A stretch of DNA of 5,770 nt from Bacteroidota bacterium (GCA_022709605.1 JAKLIM010000251.1:1-5770), one strand, 5' to 3'. Counted from the first letter of the stretch, positions 1 through 5,770 are shown. Notes: a model not told the origin generated them from the sequence alone. Translations and numbers: made by a program.

Positions 1-507
1 AATTTGGGCATAGGAATCTATATAAGAATCATCATGTATCATCAGCATATTGCGGGAATTACTTTTTCCATTTTGCATGATTCCCGCAAAACCAGTAATA
101 ATACATCCCACATCATTTCGGGCCAGCACTTCATATTTTTTAAGTAATTGTTTATAATTCTTCCATTTATCAAAAACCAATGCATTGTCGCTGCCAATCA
201 TAAGCGAAAAATGGTGTTGGGGAAAATCACTCTTAAGCTTATTCAAAGTATCGATAGTATAGGAAGGTACAGGCATGGTAAATTCAACATCTGAGGCCTT
301 AAATTTAGGAAGTCCTTTGATAGCAAGCATCAGCATATCAAGACGTAAAAATTCGTCGATTAAATCTGACTGGTTTTTCAGTGGATTGCAGGGCGAAACC
401 ACAAACCAGACTTCATCTACAGGCATCAATTCGATCAGATGTTCTGCCAATCGAATGTGCCCGAGATGTACCGGATTGAAAGATCCAAAATAAAGTGCAA
501 TATTCAT
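1..507 (-). CDS. nadD: Nicotinate-nucleotide adenylyltransferase, 3' end outside window
   Basis: NadD joins nicotinate mononucleotide and ATP to make deamido-NAD, a step in NAD biosynthesis in the cytoplasm. The visible 169 codons start at ATG 507-505 and run off the left edge, so the C-terminal 20-30 residues are missing (family length is about 190-200). The nucleotidyltransferase motif GSFNPVHLGH is at residues 8-17, the substrate-loop SPCNPLK at 38-44, PSYTIDTL at 81-88 and GSDN at 105-108; these are the family landmarks. Where the near-universal ISSTxIR motif is expected, residues 163-169 read IDSYAQI, and the segment before it (about 128-160) is also unlike relatives I know. The gene starts 16 bases after yggS stops, so it is probably the last or a later gene of the same transcript. 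The family call is firm from the N-terminal two thirds; full activity is less certain. Confidence 0.92.
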   Translation of the reverse strand, partial: MNIALYFGSFNPVHLGHIRLAEHLIELMPVDEVWFVVSPCNPLKNQSDLIDEFLRLDMLMLAIKGLPKFKASDVEFTMPVPSYTIDTLNKLKSDFPQHHFSLMIGSDNALVFDKWKNYKQLLKKYEVLARNDVGCIITGFAGIMQNGKSNSRNMLMIHDDSYIDSYAQI

Positions 508-523
508 TTCAACAATTAGAAGC

Positions 524-1195
524 TTATTTATAATTTCGAACCCCAAAAATTGAACTACCGATCCGAACCATGGTACTTCCTTCTTCTATGGCTATTTTAA
601 AATCATCCGACATTCCCATCGAAATTTCTTTAAATTCAGGTTCATTGGCGAAATATGTTGATTTCAGCGTATCAAAGAGCATTTTAAGCGTATGAAATTC
701 CTTGCGTACCTGATTTTCATCATCTGTAAAAGTGGCCATACCCATTAATCCGCAAATATTGATATTTGAAAGTGATTTCCAAACATCGCCCTGTAGCATA
801 TCAATCAATTCACTTTCCGAAAACCCAAATTTGGTTTCTTCCTCAGCAATATGAACCTGAAGTAAACAATTTACTTTTCGATTAATTTTTGCAGCATTTT
901 TATCAATTTCATGCAACAGTTTAATTGAATCAATGCCATGAATAAGTGAAACAAATGGAACTATAAATTTAATCTTATTCGTCTGCAAATGACCAATATA
1001 ATGCCATTGTATATCTTTTGGCAATGCATCGGATTTGGCACAAAGTTCCTGCACTTTATTCTCACCAAAAACACGTTCACCGGCATTGTAAGCTTCTTGT
1101 ATTGACTCAATGGGATGAACTTTTGATACACATACTAATTGCACATGTGCTGGAATATATTTACGTATTTCCTGTAAATTGGATCGAACAGTCAT
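524..1195 (-). CDS. yggS: YggS/PLPBP-family pyridoxal-phosphate homeostasis protein
   Basis: This is a single-domain, alanine-racemase-N-like TIM barrel of 223 residues, the usual length for the family. The family binds pyridoxal 5'-phosphate without known catalytic turnover and balances vitamin B6 and amino-acid pools in the cytoplasm. The PLP-binding lysine is K25 in VSKVHP. Other family signatures are FGENKVQE (43-50), HYIGHLQTNK (65-74), SMGMSDD (192-198) and the phosphate-binding stretch RIGSSIFG (211-218). No key residue appears lost. The ATG at 1195-1193 is chosen because it gives the standard N-terminus, with K25 at the expected depth. The gene lies 40 bases after the DUF4494 gene and 16 bases before nadD, all on the same strand, so co-transcription is likely. 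No separate promoter motif was seen in the 40-base gap. Confidence 0.96.
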   Translation of the reverse strand: MTVRSNLQEIRKYIPAHVQLVCVSKVHPIESIQEAYNAGERVFGENKVQELCAKSDALPKDIQWHYIGHLQTNKIKFIVPFVSLIHGIDSIKLLHEIDKNAAKINRKVNCLLQVHIAEEETKFGFSESELIDMLQGDVWKSLSNINICGLMGMATFTDDENQVRKEFHTLKMLFDTLKSTYFANEPEFKEISMGMSDDFKIAIEEGSTMVRIGSSIFGVRNYK

Positions 1196-1235
1196 TTTTA
1201 TTTTTTTTGAACGAAAAAAACCACTTACCTAATAT

Positions 1236-1682
1236 TTATTCAACAGTTTTGCTGGTATCTTCATATTTATACACATCCATTATCAGCGTTTCGGTGATTG
1301 AAGCTATCTCATAATCAGCCAAAGTGCCTTTCATACCCTCTTTGAGATTTAAGAGCGCTTCACTAAAATCAGATGCCTGAATCATCATATTTACAGCGGT
1401 TCGTTTTTCAATGCCTTTTTCTTCATCCAACGTAACGTAATTTACCTTCGAACGATACCATTTATCGCCGTTTTCAACGAAAAACATTTCACCAATTCTC
1501 GCACGTTTAATATTGGCCACTGTGAATTCACCGCTAATAAATGGCTTCATTTCCTCAATAATTCTTGCTTCTGCTTCAGTAAACGACAATGCATCAACCA
1601 GATAAGCTTCATTTACCTTAATAATATTGCCTTCTCCGGCTGTTTTTTCATATTTAATCTTACACTCAAACCAGGTATTCAT
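1236..1682 (-). CDS. DUF4494 family protein of unknown function
   Basis: A small cytoplasmic-looking protein of 148 residues with no signal peptide or membrane segment. It matches the DUF4494 pattern I know from Bacteroidota: an opening WFECKIKYEK (4-13), the stretch VDALSFTEAEARIIEEM (29-45), ISGEFTV (49-55), a central Lys/Arg-rich strand segment, IQASDFSEALLNL (101-113) and an ending ASITETLIMDVY. The family has no assigned biochemical function. The two helical stretches with alternating acidic and hydrophobic residues, separated by strands, suggest a compact alpha/beta fold, which is inference. It is the first gene of the minus-strand group and lies upstream of yggS; I recall the same pairing in other Bacteroidota, which would hint at a functional link to PLP or amino-acid homeostasis. 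The ATG at 1682-1680 is preceded by a purine-rich AAGAA but no strong Shine-Dalgarno. Confidence 0.9.
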   Translation of the reverse strand: MNTWFECKIKYEKTAGEGNIIKVNEAYLVDALSFTEAEARIIEEMKPFISGEFTVANIKRARIGEMFFVENGDKWYRSKVNYVTLDEEKGIEKRTAVNMMIQASDFSEALLNLKEGMKGTLADYEIASITETLIMDVYKYEDTSKTVE

Positions 1683-1778
1683 TTCTTGTTTTTTTGATTA
1701 TTAATATTAAATTTATTATACAATTATATATGAAAATCAATAATTTAACTAACTAAAAATATCGATTTTTAATACTCA

Positions 1779-1786
1779 CAAATATA
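1779..1786 (-). promoter_or_regulatory. Candidate -7 element for the DUF4494-yggS-nadD group
   Basis: Read on the minus strand this is TATATTTG, an exact fit to the Bacteroidota -7 consensus TAnnTTTG. It points toward the DUF4494 gene and would give a leader of roughly 90 bases. No TTTG or TTG -33 element is visible at the expected distance, and in DNA this AT-rich a chance match is quite possible. Confidence 0.3.
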
Positions 1787-1828
1787 CATCCTTTTGTTAA
1801 TTATATGTTCATATTATTTATCTCTTAT

Positions 1829-1857
1829 ATTTTTTTTTGTTATTAATGAAAAAAAAT
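1829..1857. repeat. T-tract/A-tract inverted repeat flanked by a 7-base direct repeat
   Basis: A followed by nine T (1829-1838) is mirrored by eight A followed by T (1849-1857), with a 10-base spacer, so the strand could fold into an all-A:T hairpin. The same heptamer TCTCTTA lies immediately outside on both sides, at 1821-1827 and 1857-1863. It could be a bent-DNA or promoter-upstream element, a weak transcription stop, or chance in AT-rich DNA. Confidence 0.35.
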
Positions 1858-1999
1858 CTCTTAAATAAATAATACAAATATGATGATTTAATGAATATAT
1901 GTTTTTTGCATATTTAAATAAATAAAGTGTAATAATTTCATTTTTAACCCTTTAAAGTATGAGAATTATTTACTTTGAAAAACCTCAAATGCAGTCTGA

Positions 2000-2032
2000 T
2001 TGCTTCACAAATAAATATTTTTTGTACCTTTG
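2000..2032 (+). promoter_or_regulatory. Bacteroidota-type promoter for ruvX-def
   Basis: The -7 element TACCTTTG at 2025-2032 is an exact match to TAnnTTTG. A TTG at 2000-2002, inside GATTGC, sits 22 bases upstream and can serve as a somewhat distant -33 element. Transcription would start near 2037-2040, leaving a leader of only about 10-13 bases before the ruvX ATG at 2050. This is the best promoter in the window and it fixes the ruvX start downstream of the TTG at 1975. Confidence 0.75.
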
Positions 2033-2049
2033 CACCCAAAATCAGTATT

Positions 2050-2463
2050 ATGGGGCGTATATTAGCCATTGATTACGGACAAAAACGTATAGGACTTGCG
2101 GTTACTGATCCCTTGCAAATGATTGCAAATGGTTTGGATACCGTAGGTGTTCACGAAATATTTGATTACCTTGCAAAGTATATATCTGTAGAACAGGTTG
2201 ATAAGTTTGTACTTGGATTCCCTACTCAAATGAATGGCAAAGAATCTGATTCAATGCAATTTATACGACCATTTGCAAAAGCATTACAACAAAAATTTCC
2301 AAAAATTGAACTTGTTTATGTTGATGAGCGTTTTACATCGGCTATGGCTCATAAAACCATGCTTGAAGCAGGTTTAAAGAAAAAAGACCGGCAAAATAAG
2401 GAATTGGTTGATAAAATTTCAGCTGTAATTATTTTGCAAACCTATCTTGAAAGCAAAAGTTGA
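2050..2463 (+). CDS. ruvX: Putative pre-16S rRNA nuclease / Holliday junction resolvase-like RuvX (YqgF)
   Basis: RuvX/YqgF is an RNase H-fold nuclease. Family members are implicated in trimming the 5' end of pre-16S rRNA, and some have been proposed to resolve Holliday junctions. From ATG 2050 the product is 137 residues, the normal family size. The catalytic aspartate is D8 in AIDYG, followed by RIGLAVTD (13-20), the strand GFPTQMNG (56-63), DERFTS (92-97) carrying the second acidic site, and D122 in VDKISAVIILQ, the third conserved acidic position. The frame is open back to a TTG at 1975, but those 25 codons cross the promoter and lack family similarity, so ATG 2050 is preferred. def follows on the same strand after 59 bases, and the two probably share a transcript. 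Confidence 0.95.
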   Translation: MGRILAIDYGQKRIGLAVTDPLQMIANGLDTVGVHEIFDYLAKYISVEQVDKFVLGFPTQMNGKESDSMQFIRPFAKALQQKFPKIELVYVDERFTSAMAHKTMLEAGLKKKDRQNKELVDKISAVIILQTYLESKS

Positions 2464-2464
2464 A

Positions 2465-2483
2465 TTGCCTTAAAAAAAGGCGA
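2465..2483 (+). other. Hairpin between ruvX and def
   Basis: GCCTT (2467-2471) and AAGGC (2477-2481) form a stem around a five-A loop, extendable by a T:G and a T:A pair to 2465-2483. It begins two bases after the ruvX stop codon. No U-run follows, so it is not a standard intrinsic terminator. It may mark a processing or attenuation point between the two genes, or have no function. Confidence 0.4.
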
Positions 2484-2522
2484 AAATTTAGAAACAATAT
2501 CTCAGAAAATTATAAAATTAAA

Positions 2523-3074
2523 ATGATTCTTCCAATTTTCACATACGGAAATGCAGTTTTACGAAAAATTGCTGAACCTATAACAATCGATTATCCAAAA
2601 ATCAATGAGTTGATTGATAATATGTTCGATACAATGTATCACGCCGAAGGTGTTGGCCTTGCGGCACCACAAATTGGCTTACCTATTCGGGTACTTGTTA
2701 TCGATTTATTTCCTTTGAAAGAAGATAATCCTGAACTTGGCGATTTTAAAGTGGCAATGATTAATCCGCAAATGCTTGAAATGAGCGAGGATGAAGTTAC
2801 TGGTGAAGAAGGTTGTTTAAGTGTTCCTGGTATTCATGAATCGGTTTCGCGTGCACTTAAGATAAAAATCAAATACTTTGATACCGCTTTTAACGAACAT
2901 ATTGGCGTATTTGAAGGGTATAAAGCTCGCGTAGTTCAACATGAATACGACCATTTAGAAGGCAATTTGTTTACGGATAAAGTTTCACCAATTCGTCGTC
3001 AATTGTTGAAATCTAAACTTACTAATATTGTAAAAGGTAAAACCAGTACATCGTATAAAATAAAAGTTGCCTGA
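2523..3074 (+). CDS. def: Peptide deformylase
   Basis: Def is a metal-dependent hydrolase that removes the formyl group from the initiator methionine of nascent proteins at the ribosome. From ATG 2523 the product is 183 residues, as expected for the phylum. All three deformylase motifs are intact: GVGLAAPQIG (43-52, with Q50), EGCLS (96-100, metal ligand C98) and QHEYDHLEG (139-147, with metal ligands H140 and H144 and catalytic E141). The start MILPIFTYGNAVLRK is typical of Bacteroidota deformylases. The frame also opens at a TTG at 2460 that overlaps the ruvX stop, but those extra 21 residues are Lys/Arg/Asn-rich and not family-like. The gene is second in the ruvX-def pair and converges on folC. 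In Bacteroides, as I recall, a TPR protein and thrS follow def; here they do not. Confidence 0.97.
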   Translation: MILPIFTYGNAVLRKIAEPITIDYPKINELIDNMFDTMYHAEGVGLAAPQIGLPIRVLVIDLFPLKEDNPELGDFKVAMINPQMLEMSEDEVTGEEGCLSVPGIHESVSRALKIKIKYFDTAFNEHIGVFEGYKARVVQHEYDHLEGNLFTDKVSPIRRQLLKSKLTNIVKGKTSTSYKIKVA

Positions 3075-3101
3075 AAAACGATCATTGTTTTTTTTAACAA
3101 T
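3074..3101. terminator. Possible weak bidirectional terminator between def and folC
   Basis: The 31 bases between the convergent stops hold two mutually exclusive weak hairpins. For plus-strand transcripts, AAAAACG (3074-3080) can pair with TGTTTTT (3086-3092) around a 5-base loop, followed by T residues to 3095. Read either way, ATTGTT (3084-3089) pairs with AACAAT (3096-3101) around six T, which become six A on the minus strand. Both stems are A:T rich, so efficiency is uncertain; the convergent position is the main support. Confidence 0.4.
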
Positions 3102-3105
3102 TGAC

Positions 3106-4431
3106 TTACAATTTATTTTCCCATTGTCTTCCATTTAGCGCTTCACCAACTACAAAATTGCTTCCACCGATAAAGATAAAATCGTCAGGATTTGAATTAT
3201 ATAAAGCAGACTCAACAGCCTCATTTACTGATTGATAGTTGTATCCTTTTAAACCATAACTTTCAGCTTTGTTTTGTAAATCGGCAGCAGGTAATGCACG
3301 TAAAATAGATGCTTGAGTAAAATAATAAATTGCATTTAAAGGCAGAATTTTCAACACCGAATTGATGTCTTTATCGTTAACCATTCCGATTATCACATGC
3401 AATTTATCAAATTTTTGATGTTTCAACTGTTCCACCACGTAATTAATCCCGGCTTCATTATGTCCGGTATCAACCACAACTGTTGGAAATTTCTGCAAAA
3501 CCTGCCAACGGCCCTGTAATCCGGTAAGTTCAATCACATTTTCAAATCCTGAACGAATATTTTCTTCCGTAAGTTCTTTTAAATGAGGTTTTTCAGTATT
3601 AAAATTTTGTCTGATAATTTTATTTAATGCACGGGTAACACAAAGTACAGTTGATAAGTTTTTTAATTGATAATCACCGTTTAATCCCATTAAATATTGT
3701 GTTTTTTCCTGATTTTCGACCAACATTTTTCCATTCAGATAACCTACTCTATTGAAAATTTCATTGGATAAATATAATTCACTTCCCTCTTCAAACGCCT
3801 TACGCTCGAATACAGGAAATGTTTCGGGTTGCCATTCACCAATAACCACGGGAGTATTTTTTTTAATAATGCCCGCTTTTTCAGTTGCAATTTTTTCAAG
3901 GGTATCACCCAGAAAAGCCACGTGATCGAAACTAATATTGGTAATGACAGAAAGCAAAGGTTCTATGATATTTGTACTGTCGAGTCGACCACCAAGCCCG
4001 GTTTCAATAACAGCAATATCAACATGTTCATCGGCAAAATAACTAAATGCCATGGCCATTGTTGCCTCAAAAAATGAAGGTTGAACTATTTCGAATAATT
4101 CTTTATTATTTTCAATATAATCTATAACATATTGTCTATCAATCATTTTGCCGTCAATTTTGATACGTTCGCCAAAGTCGACCAAATGTGGAGAAGTATA
4201 CAAACCTGTTTTATATCCTGCCGATTGCAGAATTGCTGCCAGCATATGCGACACAGAACCTTTACCGTTTGTACCGGCCACATGAATCGTTTTGAACAAC
4301 TTCTGGGGATTATTCATCGCGTTCATCAACTTGATAGTATTATTTAGTCCGGGCTTGTAAGCTGCGCTTCCAATGTGGTGGAAAACCGGCAATCTATCGT
4401 AAAGATATTGAATAGCAGATTGATAGGTCAT
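3106..4431 (-). CDS. folC: Folylpolyglutamate synthase / dihydrofolate synthase
   Basis: FolC adds L-glutamate to dihydropteroate and/or extends the polyglutamate tail of folates, using ATP, in the cytoplasm. The 441 residues match the family length and show the Mur-ligase-like two-domain order. The P-loop GTNGKGS is at 53-59, SPHL at 80-83, the omega-loop-like ETGLGGRLDSTN at 143-154, a metal-site histidine H170 in SFDH, and EKAGI (184-188), whose K185 is at the position of the carbamylated lysine. In the C-terminal domain GLQGRW is at 304-309 and DTGHNEAG at 321-328, a variant of the common DGAHN motif. The ending GGSNFVVGEAL is also typical. Whether it does one or both reactions cannot be read from sequence. 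It converges on def and diverges from tilS. The ATG at 4431-4429 gives the standard N-terminus. Confidence 0.95.
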   Translation of the reverse strand: MTYQSAIQYLYDRLPVFHHIGSAAYKPGLNNTIKLMNAMNNPQKLFKTIHVAGTNGKGSVSHMLAAILQSAGYKTGLYTSPHLVDFGERIKIDGKMIDRQYVIDYIENNKELFEIVQPSFFEATMAMAFSYFADEHVDIAVIETGLGGRLDSTNIIEPLLSVITNISFDHVAFLGDTLEKIATEKAGIIKKNTPVVIGEWQPETFPVFERKAFEEGSELYLSNEIFNRVGYLNGKMLVENQEKTQYLMGLNGDYQLKNLSTVLCVTRALNKIIRQNFNTEKPHLKELTEENIRSGFENVIELTGLQGRWQVLQKFPTVVVDTGHNEAGINYVVEQLKHQKFDKLHVIIGMVNDKDINSVLKILPLNAIYYFTQASILRALPAADLQNKAESYGLKGYNYQSVNEAVESALYNSNPDDFIFIGGSNFVVGEALNGRQWENKL

Positions 4432-4613
4432 TTCAATAAAATAATTTTCATTTAATTAATAACATTGGATCTTTTGATAAAAAAATGCACGTCTGAAACG
4501 TAAAAAATGAGCTCACAAAAGAATTGAGAAATTTAAAATTGTCGCAATTCTAATAAGGAAACATTTAAATAAATAATATCTTTATTATTCAATGTGTATT
4601 CAAAGAATTGAAT

Positions 4614-4621
4614 TAATTTTG
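4614..4621 (+). promoter_or_regulatory. -7 promoter element for tilS
   Basis: TAATTTTG fits TAnnTTTG exactly and sits 33 bases before the preferred tilS start at 4655, predicting transcription from about 4628. The -33 region (around 4590-4596) has no clear TTTG. If used, the in-frame ATG at 4592 would lie upstream of the transcript, which supports the shorter protein. Confidence 0.5.
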
Positions 4622-4626
4622 CGAAA

Positions 4627-4655
4627 CAAAGATACATCAAAAAATATTCCGGCAA
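4627..4655 (-). promoter_or_regulatory. Candidate promoter for folC, overlapping the tilS leader
   Basis: On the minus strand, TATCTTTG (4634-4627) is an exact TAnnTTTG match. A TTG at 4655-4653 lies 18 bases upstream, a plausible -33 spacing. It would start folC transcripts near 4620, with a leader of roughly 190 bases. Its -33 element overlaps the tilS start codon, and the element faces the tilS promoter. Confidence 0.4.
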
Positions 4656-5665
4656 TGCAACAAAAAGTTCAAAAATACATCGAAAAACACAGTTTACTTA
4701 CTCCTTCAGCAAAAATAATTGTTGGAGTAAGCGGAGGAACTGATTCTGTTGTTTTGTTGCATTTATTGCAAAAGCTCGGTTACGATTGCATAGTAGCACA
4801 TTGCAACTTTCATTTGAGAATGGATGAATCTGATCGCGACGAAGCTTTTGTTCGCAGTTTGGCAAATTCAATGAAATTACCGTGTTATATCATTGATTTT
4901 AATACAGTTGAATATTCCGGAAAGCATAAATTGTCTATTGAAATGGCCGCACGTGAACTACGATACAATTGGTTTAGTGAATTGCTCAAAAATCAAGGTG
5001 CTGAGGCCATTGCAGTTGCACATCACGCTGACGACAGCATAGAAACGATGTTAATGAATCTTGTACGCGGAACCGGAATCAGAGGTTTATCGGGAATTCC
5101 GGTAAAAAACGGATGTGTAGTTCGGCCATTACTTTGCTGTTCGCGAAACGAAATAGAAAATTACCTGATTGAAAACGGGCTCGATCATATTGAAGACTCA
5201 ACCAACGCCACATCTGACTACACCCGTAATAAATTTCGAAATGAGATTTTACCTCTGTTGGAAGAAATAAACCCATCGGTAAGGCAAACTTTTTATCAAA
5301 CAATTGACCGATTTGAAGGTATTCAGGCTATTTATCAACAGTCACTTGAGAAAATCAATAGTGAACTTGTTCATAACACAATAAATGGTGTCGAAATTAA
5401 TATTGAAAAGCTAAAAAGCCAGGCTCATGTTGCAACCATTTTATATGAGATTTTATTTCCTTATGGATTCCATCCTGCTGTCATTGAGCAAATTGAAGGA
5501 CATTTAGACAGTGAACCCGGCAAGTTATTTTATTCTGAATCGCACCGATTATTAAAAGATCGTAAGTGTTTGATAATTAATGCGAATACTCAATCAAATA
5601 ATAATATATATACTATTTCGCAGAAAAATTCAGAAATTTTCGTCTGTCTGCTGTCCGAGATTTAA
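4655..5665 (+). CDS. tilS: tRNA(Ile)-lysidine synthase, lacking the usual C-terminal domain
   Basis: TilS attaches lysine to C34 of the CAU-anticodon tRNA-Ile, using ATP, so that it reads AUA codons. From ATG 4655 the product has 336 residues. The PP-loop SGGTDS is at 26-31, AHCNFHLR at 48-55, AHHADD at 122-127, then NLVRGTGIRGLSGIP (135-149), DSTN (181-184) and RNKFRNEILP (191-200). The catalytic N-domain and the following helical/substrate-binding region (to about 310) look intact. The C-terminal domain with its WRxGDxxxP-type motif is absent, whereas Bacteroidota enzymes I know run to about 430-450 residues. The last residues, FVCLLSEI, look unrelated, and no downstream frame restores the missing part. 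It could be a truncated gene or a short, two-domain enzyme like that of Aquifex. An ATG at 4592 is in frame but precedes the probable promoter start. The gene diverges from folC. Confidence 0.9.
   Translation: MQQKVQKYIEKHSLLTPSAKIIVGVSGGTDSVVLLHLLQKLGYDCIVAHCNFHLRMDESDRDEAFVRSLANSMKLPCYIIDFNTVEYSGKHKLSIEMAARELRYNWFSELLKNQGAEAIAVAHHADDSIETMLMNLVRGTGIRGLSGIPVKNGCVVRPLLCCSRNEIENYLIENGLDHIEDSTNATSDYTRNKFRNEILPLLEEINPSVRQTFYQTIDRFEGIQAIYQQSLEKINSELVHNTINGVEINIEKLKSQAHVATILYEILFPYGFHPAVIEQIEGHLDSEPGKLFYSESHRLLKDRKCLIINANTQSNNNIYTISQKNSEIFVCLLSEI
5623..5641. repeat. Short inverted repeat near the end of tilS
   Basis: GAAAAATT (5623-5630) and AAATTTTC (5634-5641) pair at seven of eight positions around a CAG loop. 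It lies exactly where the TilS similarity fades. No T-run follows, so it is not an evident terminator. It also overlaps an imperfect tandem decamer (5621-5630 and 5631-5640, eight of ten identical). Confidence 0.35.
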
Positions 5666-5677
5666 ACTCTCTATTAC

Positions 5678-5770
5678 TTACCTCCTACTCTTCTTTCCTT
5701 CCCTTTCCATATAAAAAGCCATTGAATTATACCATACTCTAAAGCCATAAATTACCGGTGTGGAGTTTCC
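5678..5770 (-). other. Possible 3' end of an unidentified minus-strand ORF
   Basis: One minus-strand frame is open from the window edge for 30 codons to a TAA at 5680-5678. It ends in a basic tail, EREGKKSRR. I do not recognise it. The opposite strand here is a pyrimidine tract (27 of 28 bases at 5681-5708), which by itself removes stops from purine-rich minus-strand codons, so the open frame may be accidental. If real, it converges on tilS with a 12-base gap. Confidence 0.2.

Larger units (their letters stand above)
1683..2049. other. AT-rich divergent intergenic region (DUF4494 / ruvX)
   Basis: These 367 bases separate the divergent DUF4494 and ruvX genes. I see no credible gene in them. 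Bases 1741-1920 contain only 26 G/C, far below the coding DNA around them, with many A and T tracts. The contents I can name are a candidate minus-strand -7 element (1779-1786), a T-run/A-run inverted repeat (1829-1857) and the ruvX promoter (2000-2032). An open frame from a TTG at 1975 reads into ruvX but crosses the promoter, so it is not taken as coding. No DnaA-box cluster, tRNA or known riboswitch was recognised. Confidence 0.8.

Noticed and set aside
275..493. Plus-strand open frame of 72 codons
   Set aside because: It is antisense to nadD, whose motifs are clear on the minus strand; its translation resembles no protein I know.
1018..1314. Plus-strand open frame of 98 codons
   Set aside because: It spans the antisense of yggS, the gap, and the end of the DUF4494 gene, so it is a shadow of two well-supported genes.
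1683..2049. Possible replication origin, because of the extreme AT content
   Set aside because: No TTATCCACA-like DnaA boxes were found, and neither dnaA nor dnaN is nearby.
3829..4347. Two plus-strand open frames (3829-4077 and 4132-4347)
   Set aside because: Both are antisense to conserved parts of folC and have no recognisable protein features.
1861..4578. Shared 14-mer TTAAATAAATAATA at 1861-1874 and 4565-4578, near two divergent intergenic regions
   Set aside because: It is built almost entirely of A and T in very AT-rich spacers, so a chance match is likely, and its position relative to the promoters differs.
5079..5303. Minus-strand open frame of 74 codons
   Set aside because: It lies antisense to the conserved central part of tilS.
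5666..5770. Simple frameshift hiding the rest of tilS
   Set aside because: All three plus-strand frames downstream were read; two hit stops quickly and none resembles the TilS C-terminal domain.

Overview
This window looks like chromosomal housekeeping DNA from a member of the Bacteroidota, probably class Bacteroidia. Three things point there: it has low G+C, it contains a DUF4494 protein (a family I know only from this phylum), and its start sites have TAnnTTTG -7 promoter elements with no clear Shine-Dalgarno sequences. No mobile element, CRISPR array, rRNA or tRNA gene was recognised.

Layout from left to right. A minus-strand cluster reads 1682 to 1: a DUF4494 protein, the PLP-homeostasis protein YggS/PLPBP, and NadD (NAD biosynthesis), whose 3' end lies outside the window. 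Next is a very AT-rich divergent intergenic region (1683-2049; I count 26 G/C in the 180 bases 1741-1920). It ends in a well-formed Bacteroidota promoter that drives a plus-strand pair, ruvX (yqgF) and def (peptide deformylase). def converges on folC (minus strand) with only 31 bases between the stop codons and a possible weak bidirectional terminator there. folC diverges from tilS (plus strand) across 223 bases that carry two facing, overlapping -7 motifs.

The genes serve separate core functions: cofactor supply (nadD for NAD, folC for folates, yggS for PLP), translation (def removes the N-formyl group, tilS makes the AUA-decoding tRNA-Ile), and RNA or DNA processing (ruvX). Only the DUF4494-yggS-nadD and ruvX-def groups look like operons.

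The most unusual feature is at the right end. The tilS product stops at about 336 residues, where the C-terminal domain common in this phylum should begin. The following 130 bases change character, with a pyrimidine tract and CTGT-rich repeats, as if a junction interrupts or replaces the 3' end of the gene. A second oddity is that NadD departs from its usual ISSTxIR motif near the window edge. I found no convincing new multi-gene system; the remaining observations are regulatory or annotation-level.
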